DNA of 64,000 nt from the NCBI GenBank assembly GCA_963377175.1, contig CAUJNA010001224.1, forward strand, positions 1,425,001 to 1,489,000, written 5' to 3'. A program made the position numbers and the translations under genes. This DNA is from Effrenium voratum (taxonomy: Eukaryota; Sar; Dinophyceae; Suessiales; Symbiodiniaceae). The stretch's first letter is position 1. Each line of letters begins with the position of its first letter. Under the pieces are notes generated by a model, which was given only the letters and a program-made list of their open reading frames with translations, was not told the DNA's origin and did not search any database. This document shows positions 36,901 to 47,500 of the stretch, piece after piece.

Positions 36901-39900
36901 CACATTGAGAAAAGGGTTCCCAAGGCATCTTGCCTCATATTCTCAAACTTTCTGCCGCGTGTGAGGTCCAACGAACTGTTCCCTTCCAACTACATGGTTG
37001 GTTGAATGTGTTGGACATTCGAGGAAACGAGTCGGTTGCTGCTTGCTGTAAGGTGCTGGAAACAACAGGAGCTGGAGAGCTGTCACCTTTGAAACAATCC
37101 CATGGTGCCCCAATTTGACAAATTGCATTGAAGCGTGAAGAAGGCAGGTTGTGCGGATAGAGCAAATAGGCGCAACAACTTTGTGGCCCTTTGCGTCCAC
37201 TGGAGAGACTCAAATCCAGCAACACGCCTCGGGGGAACCCTAACCTTTTCCCTGTCAAACCCAAAGGAAATGGATGTGCACTTGGTTCCGATCCCTGGCC
37301 GCAAGGCTGTTCCCTTCCAGGCCTTGCCCACCAGGTCAGCACCCACATCCGCCGCCTATAAAGAGCATTGCTTTGCATGCCACATGCAAAGTGCCAATGT
37401 GCATGCGCATCTTGTTACCACATGCTACCAAGAGTTGATGCTGTTGGACGGGTTGATGAGCAAACACTTTACACTCATGAGTTGCCCCCCAACAAAGCGG
37501 GTGTAACGTCTACTTATGCTTGACAGCTTTTCAGGAAGGATTTGCTTCCCATAAGATTGAGGGCAATTGGACAATTTGCGACTGCAAGTATGATGCTCAA
37601 CTAATCCAACCTGGGTATGCTCAACGCCTTGTCCCTGAAAAGGAGACCCCTGGACAAAGCACACACGTCCATTGAACCAGGAAAGCCACTCTCCCCCTGC
37701 TAAGTCTAAACACAAACCCCACGTACATCTCCCCCTGTTTTCATGAGTCGGAAAAACCAAAAACCAAAACACACATAACAAACCATCTAACCCCCTGTTT
37801 CAATGGGTCGAACAACTTTGATTGAAAAAAATGATGAAACATAACAAACCATCTAACCCCCTGATTTTTTAATGGGTCGTTAAAAAAGAAAGAAAGAAAG
37901 AAAAACATAACAAACCATGTCCATCTCCCAACCACGTCCTTGGTGTAGATACCGCCGCCCACGCGGCCGAACATCGCCACGGTGGAGCCGCCCAAGCCGT
38001 AGCCCGCCGCGCAGTCGAACAAGATCTCCCAGTCCTCCGCCTCCGGGTAGACCTCGAGGGTGGACCACGGGGCTTGGTTGGTTCATGGGATGGGCTGCAG
38101 CGACCGCCCGTACCACCCCCTTTTGTTTGTTGGGAGCGGGAAAGACCCAAACAAAAGAATGGGGAGGGCAAGGAAAGGCATGAAGGCTTCATGATGTTTC
38201 GAAGTTGGTCAAGTGGAAGGGAAAAGGAAGACAACCCCGATTCCAAGCTTTGAGAGCCCATGAAAACAGTCACAGGCTGCCCCTCTCTTATGGAAGTTGA
38301 GGAAAACACCCTATCACAAGCTGGGTTTTGATTGATCGCATCTTGGGGTCATTTGAGCCACCACCACTTGATAGAAAGGGCGCGTATCAGCATGTCATTC
38401 ATTGTGAGCTAAACTAAGTGACAGCCAACCAAAGTCTCATGGTTACAAACAAAGGCTCACGGGTCGTCGGGCCATGGTCGTCATCCATGTCATGTTGTCC
38501 CATGTTGTCCTCGTGTTCTGCCTTGAGCCTCTCCCAATGATCCCAAACTTTGCTGGGCCCCTAACCTCTGGGTCCCTTAAAGTCACATCCTCAAATGTAT
38601 CCTCTACATGTGCTTTAAAGGGCAATCACCCCCCCCAACAAAACTAGAGGACGATTGGCCCGAAAGCATTTTTCCACAGGTGCTCATCCAGCCGCGGAGA
38701 CACCTTTTTACATCGCTGCGGCGAGCGTGTCTGCGCGCGGCGATGCTCAGTGTGTATGGTCACATGAGAGCTCCATCCCGCGATTTCTCACGAAAGTGGT
38801 CTGCGCAAGCTGCCTTGTTCCAGGCTGCTGCGCGCAAGTTGCTCTTTGGAAGTTGCTGCGCGCAAGTGCTCTGTGAAAGTTGCTCTGCGCAAGTGCTCTG
38901 AGCAAGTTGCTCTGCGCAAGCGCTCTGCGCCAGTTGCTCCGTGCAAGCGCTTTGCGCATGTGCTCTGTGCAAGTTGGTCTGTGCAAGTTGCTCTGCGCAA
39001 GTGCTTTGTGCAATTGCTCTGTGCAAGTTGCTCTGCGCAAGTTGCTCTGCGCAAGTGACTCTGCGCAAGTTGCTCTGCGCAAGTGCTGCCGGAGCTGCGG
39101 GGGTGTGCTCCGCGTACTACGTTTGTACTTAAAAGTTGCGATTCTCCAGCCGGAGCTGCGGGGGTGTGCTCCGCGTACTACGTTTGTACTTAAAAGTTGC
39201 GATTTTCCAGCCTGAGCTGCGGGAGCACGCTCCGCATACTACGTCTGTACTTAAAATTGCGATTTTCCACCCGGAGCTGCAGGAGCACGCTCCGCGTACT
39301 ACGTTTGTACTTAAAAGTTGCGATTTTCAAGCCGGAGCTGCGGGGGTGTGCTCCGCGTACTACGTTTGTACTTAAAAGTTGCGATTTTCCAGCCTGAGCT
39401 GCGGGAGCACGCTCCGCACACTACGTCTGTACTTAAAAGTTACGATTTTCAGCCGGAGCTGCAGGAGCACGCTCCGCGTACTACGTTTGTACTTAAAAGC
39501 TGCGATTTTCAAGCCGGAGCTGCCGCGGACCAGGGGGGAATCGAACCCGCGACCGCGGGATTGCGAAAGCAGGCGCGCAAACCACGAGACAACTTCCAAA
39601 GGCCGTTTCGCGAGCAAGAATATTGCACGGCGCCACAGCGAGAGCGCTTCGACACGCACAATCTCCGCAGAGGGTTCGCCGAGACTAAGACAAATTCGCA
39701 CGGCGCCACAGCGAGAGCGCTTCGACGCGCACGATCTCCGCAGAGGGTCGCGCGCGGCCAGCAGAAATCGTAAAAAGTCCTCAGTTTTTGAACCTCGACC
39801 ACGCGAATCTCCGCAGAGCAGAAATCGCGCGCGCAGACGCGCAGAAATCGTAAAAAGTCCTCAGTTTTTGAACCTCGACCACGCGAATCTCCGCAGAGGG

Positions 39901-41543
39901 TCGCGCGCGCACCGCAGAAATCGTAAAAAGTCCTCAGTTTTTGAACCTCGACCACGCGAATCTCCGCAGAGGGTCGCGCGCGCCCGCAGAAATCGTAAAA
40001 AGTCCTCAGTTTTTGAACCTCGACCACGCGAATCTCCGCAGAGGGTCGCGCGCGCACCGCAGAAATCGTAAAAAGTCCTCAGTTTTTGAACCTCGACCAC
40101 GCGAATCTCCGCAGAGGGTCGCGCGCGCACCGCAGAAATCGTAAAAAGTCCTCAGTTTTTGAACCTCGACCACGCGAATCTCCGCAGAGGGTCGCAATCC
40201 CGAGCGACGATCAAACTCCCGCCCCGGCGCCTTAGAAACCTAAACTAACTTACATAGCTGCTAACGCCGAAGCTCTAAGCTCTACTCTAACTTGGCTCTA
40301 TGTAACTTGGCTCTATGTAACTTGGCTCTATGTAACTTGGCTCTATGTAACTTGGCTCTATGTAACTTGGCTCTATGTAACTTGGCTCTATGTAACTTGG
40401 CTCTACCTAACCTTGGCTCTATGTAACTTGGCTCTATGTAACTTGGCTCTATGTAACTTGGCTCTATGTAACTTGGCTCTATGTAACTTGGCTCTATGTA
40501 GGTTGGCTCTACCTAACCTTGGCTCTATGTAACTTGGCTCTATGTAACTTGTCCAAGGGCTCCGCACGGAAGAACCCTTCGCGATGCTTTCGGGAAAAAC
40601 ATTAAAAATATAAATAAAAATGAGACGCCTACATGTTCACTTTAAGGGACCAAACATAAACTCCACCTCCCTCTCCGGGCCTTGCGGTAGAAAGACAGCA
40701 GCGCCCAAAGCACCAAGACGCCCAGCGAGCACAGGGCGTAGCCCATGACGCTGCCGCCGCGGAAGGCCACGTTGAAGCCCTAAAAGGCTGGGAGGAATGG
40801 GGTGGTTGGGTTCAAGGGAAATCAGCACCCTTTCACCAGTTGGTGAGGTCAATGTAAGATAAGTCGCCCTTTGACCCAAAGAAAAGGAGCCCCAAATGCA
40901 GCCCCCAAACCATAGGGCAGTCTTGGGCTTCGGCCCCCAACCCCACCTCTTTGTAGCCCTTGTGGGCGCACTCCAAGGTGGTGCGGGCGTTGGAGAAGGT
41001 GGCGATCATCATGCCGAGGTAGCCGCACAGCATGGAGGTGAATGCACCTGTCACATGTGCGACAGCAAACAAAAGCAAGGCACCAAGCAAAAGATCTCCA
41101 TATCTCGTTGTGTTCTTAGTTGTCCTTCAAACACATTGCAAAAGAAGGGTCTACGCTTGCAAATGTTGTTCCCGTGTACTCTCTCTCTCTGTGATGTGTA
41201 TGTGTGTGTGTGCTGTGTGCTTGTGTGTGCGTGTGTCTGTGTGTGTTGTGTGTGCGTATGCGTGTTTGTGTGGTAAGTAAGGGTGGGTGTTGTGTGCATG
41301 CGCGTGTGCGTTGTGCGGGCGCGTGCGCATTGTGCGGGTGCAAGTGCACGTGCGTGCTTGCGTTCATGCTTGCGTGCCTGCCTGCATGTGTGCGTGTGTG
41401 GTGTCCAACTAGGATTAAACACTCCACCCGGAATCAAGACCAACGGGTGGCCCAAAAATAAAGCACATGCACCTGGAATAAAGACAAGCACCCGCCACCC
41501 GCGCAAAAAATAACAAAACAAACAACCAATAAAAAGGAAACGT

Positions 41544-41578
<35 letters not shown>

Positions 41579-44500
41579 AAGGAGAGGAGAGATAGCCAAG
41601 CCAACACCTTGTCCTTGCATCTTTGGCACCTTGTTCCTCAAATCCAAAATTGTTAGCTTTACCAAACCCATGTTTTTACATGTCTCTCGTTCAAAACCTG
41701 CCCACAATCAAACCCGCACATTATGTCAGGGGCTCCGAAATTAAGTCTTGTTGCCTGGCCCCCTGAAAAATACAACCTGCTCAATGCAATGGCCTCTTAG
41801 CTGTCAAGTAATTAGACAGCCTACAATGCTTCATGCTGTGTTGTTAGAATTTGGGCCTGCTTCTCAAATCCAACAACCAAAATTGTCAGCTTTACCAAAC
41901 CCATCCTTCATGAGAATATTGGTGTTTCGATAGCATAAATCCGTACCGTGTCCAAGAGCGCATAGCTGTCTTGAATCATGAAGTGAAACAGTGTGTGAAT
42001 AAAATATGAACACTTTACTTCGCTGGCCTACATATACCCATAGACTGCCATGTTCCGTGTGTGGACCTCTCAAGCTTTTGCTCTCCATGAGAAGCCAACG
42101 CCTGAGCACGCATGAAGCAGGCCCCGATATCGGCAGGAAACCGCGCCTGTCAAGAAGGCGCCAGCCGTCAATTCGCCCTGCAAGGGGCTCTTGGTGCCCC
42201 AAGACACCAGGAAGTAGATGACCAGCGAGAAGACCAGGCCTACCCATTGCAGGGTGATTGCGGAAAGAAGGGACCTGGAGATTTGTTGGCTGGGTTTTCA
42301 GTATGAGGGAACATCGGTAGAAGAAACAGAGTCTCGCAGGCTGTCAGATCAAGCGTCTTGCACCGCAAATACGCTTGCAAACTGCGGATCCCTTGGCCTC
42401 TTGGAAGCTGAAGAAGACAAACTAATATGTTTGCAGGGCAGAAAAGGTGTGAGCAGTTGATGAGCTTTTCATGCAAATGGCAGGGCGGTATTCAACGTTG
42501 CTCACTTTCAGAATGGCTGCAGGCAGGTTCAAGGATCGCATTTTCCACTGAGCATGGGTGTGAGGACTGCCAGCTTCCTGGATGCACAATGGATAAGTTC
42601 TGAATGACGGCTGAGGCGGATATGGAAACAACGATCCCCACTAAGTATTCGCTTCTTGGTAGAACGAGTGGAAATGTGAAAACATTCGGGACCTCCTCTT
42701 CGGTGGAGAGTGGGAGACAAGGGGACGCTACTGGGGAACTGCGGCCCTTTCGACGCGGGCACAACAAGTGGAGGTATCTGTCAATGGTTGAAAAAGGGCG
42801 GGTGAGTTGGGTAAGCCTTTGTTTGGCAGAGGTTTCAGGCCAGGAGAACATATAACGTGTGGAAGTAGACAAGCAGTCTTATCACGAGCCACCCTTTCTT
42901 ATTGTCAGCAAACCATGTCAAGACATGTTTGCACCTTCAATCCTCTTGAGAACACACCATGTAACAAAAAGCCGCCTGGGGAACTGACCCCGTTTAGCGG
43001 CTTTGCGGTGGATCCCCCAAAAAGAAGAACTGCCCCGCCCCATGAATCAACCTGTTCATTGCTTCCCGAGTCGCAGAAGGCGGTGCAAATGGCATACTCC
43101 ACCTTCAGGAACTGCACGGCTCCGTCCATGATCCTGGGTCGACCAAAGCGAAACTGATTGATAGCTTGCATAGGGAAACTAAATGGTTAAAGCACGGTCA
43201 GAAGCAACTTTGAAGCAATTGAAACCAGGTTACTGGCGCTAGCTTCTTCTTTGTGGGCACGGCAAAATCTTACCTGAAAGATATTGATCTCCAAACGGTG
43301 AGCTGTGGTTTCTGCCAGGGTGAACAATGGGTGAAGCTACAAGCTAAGGATCTTGGCGTAGATCTCAGGGACCAGCTTCTCCGGGGAGTCCTCCCCGGTC
43401 AGCGGCTTCGAGAGGTCCTGGAAATAATTGTCAGCCCTCCACGTGAGTGTTTCTGTTGATACCCGTTACAGAAGGGAAAGCCACGATTCTAGGTGGCGCC
43501 TTTTGGACAAATAGATGGCGGGAAATGGAATAAACCCATCTAAACCAGGGCCCTCTATTTTTGAAGCAAACCAACCAAAAGGGACACCTATGGCCACGAT
43601 GTTTTGGGTGGCTGCCCCGATTCTGGTACACCTGGGGAATTAGGGAGAAACCTTTAGGCAAGCTGAGAACCAGAATTGCGAGGCCCCCTTCCTTGGGCAT
43701 AAACCAAGCATCCAGAAAGAAGGTTGGGGGTACTGAGCTTTGACGCGTTCATAGCCCTAGGCAGCCGCGTGCCTGTGGAACGGCAGTCTCTTGCTCAAGA
43801 AAACCTGGTGCTGCTCCGCCTGAAGGCTGTGGCTATACCAAAGACTTCGGCATGCGTCAAAAGTGTTCTGTGCGCTGCGTCTTTTGCTGGTGTGCGTAGA
43901 GCCAGGCGCAGATGCAGCGCCATATCGCAGGAAAACAAGTTGGAGGCCATGCCCGGCATGTGAGCCATGCGGCCATGGGTGAAAACCCTGGTTAGCCCTT
44001 AGTGAACATCCCAATCCCAACTAAAATAGACTAAAATGGGTGGTGTACCTACCCCAACATGATGCCAATGGTTTTGACCCACAGCCATGTGAGCCACGGT
44101 TGGTGCCTGATTTCCCAAAAGCGATTTAGTGTCTGCACACAATGTCACCCTTTTGCTACAGTACCTCGGTGAATGTTTCATATCTACGGATCGGAAGGTA
44201 CATTATGCCGTGGCGTTTGGTCTGCCATGCCTCCCTAAGAGCCTTCAGCCCTTGCTTCGAATCCTGGCCATTGGGTGTCAGGGAGATCTTCTTGATGATC
44301 AAAAACTGGGCGAAGGCCGCAATCAAGCCCACGATGCACGAGGGCACGATGATCATGTCCACGTGCGACATCGTGCTGAAATCGGCGCGCAAGAGGCGCG
44401 GGGCAAGCTGTCGACGTCACTGAGCCAAAATTGCTGCGGGACGACTGAAAATAGTTGACTGGATCCCGACATTCCAGAGAACATTTGACTGCACTGCAGC

Positions 44501-47500
44501 AGGCAGGTCAAACTAAATAGTTCAGCGAAGAAAAGCCAGGTGCCGTCAACAACTTGGCATTGTTTCTGTGGGCCATTGTACGTCCTAATCCTGTGAGTCA
44601 ACATTTCTGCAGCCAGCACCTCGCTCTACAACACTATGCGGCAACGAGACTCAAGCAGCCATATGAAATGAAACCCGGTCAACGCAGAATCCAAATCCGC
44701 TCTGCGCTTCCCAACCAATATCCTACCCACTGATCAATCTGCCAAGGCCAAGCCCCCAGCCTGCGCAATACTCCATGATGTTGACCAGCGCCTCGCCAGC
44801 GCCGGCCCCTGCGACGCTGCGTGGGAGCCGAAGGCGCCCAACAGACGCGGGGAGGCGCACAACTTTGGCCCCTAGCCTGCAGTGCGAACATGAAGAAGCA
44901 ACGTGTCCCTGCACCGCAAAATGTGGTTGTAACATTCTAGCCTTGAGGGGCTGATCGGAAAACCAAAGATAAGCACTTGACAGGTACTCAGCCAACTCTC
45001 GGGGTGGAATCGGTGGCGTCTCCAATAGGCGCAACAGGCTATCCTGGTGATGCCGAAGATTAAGATGACTTGGTTTGGGTTCAGGTTCAGCTTCGCTTCA
45101 TCGGCCGGCAACGCGCCTGAATGAAGAAAGGACACTTGGTGTCTCACCTCGGCGCAAAAGGACAGGGCACCTTGCCGCGGGCAGTGGCTTGCAACACTCA
45201 GTCATCTCATTCTGCCTCCAGGGCCGGAACAAACCCAGCTCCTTGGGAGTCGGCTGCGGAAGTTTCCGAGACCGTTCTATGGGAAGAAGCCAGAAGCTGA
45301 TTGGCTACCCGCACCCAAGGTTGTGCGATGTGATGCCCATCCGAGGCCAGCGCCACATTGGGATGTTTCAACCTTCGGCAGAAGCAGTTCAGTTGACGTT
45401 CCGCTTGCGTTTCGCAACACCGGCCCCACTGGCCTCTGATAAGAAGCTAAGGATACCAGTTGGCCAAAACTCATAAAGATGGCAAGGCAAACAGCCAAGC
45501 AATAATTAAGCTACTCCCTGAATCAAGGTTGGGCTCCATCCACATCGTACAGCTCTTGAACGATGTCCGGAAACGTGTATACTGTATAAACCAAGCAAGC
45601 ATAGTTGGCACTCATGCCCTGAATGGGTCTTCAACGAGACAGCGAGGCTTGTGCCTGCCCCAAGTACATGCGCTCGTCAACAAGGCCCAACAAACAGTGT
45701 TTCCTCGATGATTGCTCTTGGCCGTTGAATAAATGCCCGACAATAGAACAGCAAAGAACAAACAACAACAACGGAAGACCACGAACGACCGGTGCCGCCC
45801 CCCAATCTGCAAGATCGTTAAGAGTTGGGGAACCATCAAATCCCAAACATGACTAGAGTTAGGCCCAGTTGTAGAATGTATATCTTATTGTTTGCTTCAC
45901 ATAGAGTCCCTGGTAAAATGTAAAACGTATCCTAAGTCTACCCCAGCAAATACCCAGTCATATAGTCCGTTGCTTATGTGGCCAGATTGACGAACCGGAC
46001 CAGCGAGCTTTAGGCCGCTCCTCTTCAACACCTCCACCTCCTGCAGGGCCAAAGCACGATCTTTGTCCTGGCCAGCTGACGAAAAATCATGGGATCAAGT
46101 ACTTCCACAACATAAAGTGAGGCTTCGCTCAGCTGATGATTTTGGGAACAATATCTTACTAACGTGTGGCGAACTCATGTTTATTGCCCACAGCTCTGCA
46201 TTGGACTGCTTTCGGCTGAAACCTGCATGTTGGCGTCTTCAGTGTCCTCCTCAGTTGATTTGATGATTGAATCTGACTGGATTGGCAGCAGCTACGGTGG
46301 ATTCCCCACATATTGCAAGTGAATCAACCACATTGGTAGATGGCCATGACTTGCGGGGTTACTCTTGTTCCCCTTGGCAAAACCCAGTGCATGGCATAAT
46401 AGAGCTCTTCGCGGCGCACAAATCCGCTTCCCAAAGAACTTAGTGCGGGGATTTCGAGGATGCGCTGCCTTCAATCGAATGCCGAACCAGCATAGTTGGA
46501 AGGTGACTCGATATCTCCATGCCCAGGCCCACGTATGTCATTCAACATCGCCCTGGCATAACGCTCCTACCTGGCCATGTCAGAGTGATTGGCGACTCAG
46601 CGCCTTGGCTTGCTCAACAAACAACTTGGATGGCAGCCGTCAATTCGTCGAGCCCCCTGTTCCAAATAGACGAACATCCATCACAGCACTGCTGGAGCCA
46701 ATGCTCAAGCTTCATTCGATGTAGTACGGTTGGAGGCCCGTGCTCGGATGGGATTTAAGTTTCCCTTTGATTTAGTATGGCCGGGTTTGGGTTCCCATTG
46801 TATTTAGTATTTCCAGACTTTTCTTTGGGGGGAGTAGCTTTGTGGGAATGATGAGGGTCAGATTGCTTGAGCAGGTCACGTGAGTCTGGGTATTGTGTAG
46901 TTTGTTAGTCGTTGTTCGAATAGTGTAGTCTTGGAAAGCTTGGTAAGGGGCTGGGACAAATCACAACCATATTATAGGATTGCATTTTATCAGCTTTGAG
47001 CCTTGGTGGTTGGAAGGGGGCAAATCTATGTCATAGTCTGTGTGTGCTTTATAGTGGGTACAACAACAACTAATCTTGGGGATACGTTTGTACGTATGGT
47101 AGCATTGACCCTCATTGACCCTGCTGTTCTGTTTGCAACAGGCCAAGCTGATACATGGGTTCCTCCCTTGCAGTTTGTAAGTGGCATTCAATTACACACT
47201 GCAATGCAAAGTGCAAACACATCCCGTTTGCCTGAGCGACCGACCCTCACAATCCCAACACCATTAACAGTCGCATGTGGAAATGGAGCACACCCAAGGA
47301 AGTTGAAATGTGCACGTGGCCAATTTGCTACGGATCTGGAAGAATGGCTATAAGAGATGCATTCAAGTGGTTGCCATGGATCAAAGGTCCGCTGCCAGAT
47401 AGTCCCGCCCGAATCCGCGCAGATCGTCCTTGAGGTGGTCAAGGAAAACAACTTTGGCCACAGCCTGGCGACGATGCGACGCGCAGTCAGCCGAGGTACA

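Noticed and set aside
39379..40071. 230-codon arginine-rich frame
   Set aside because: It is a translation of the 61-bp and 73-bp tandem arrays and the tRNA-like sequence.
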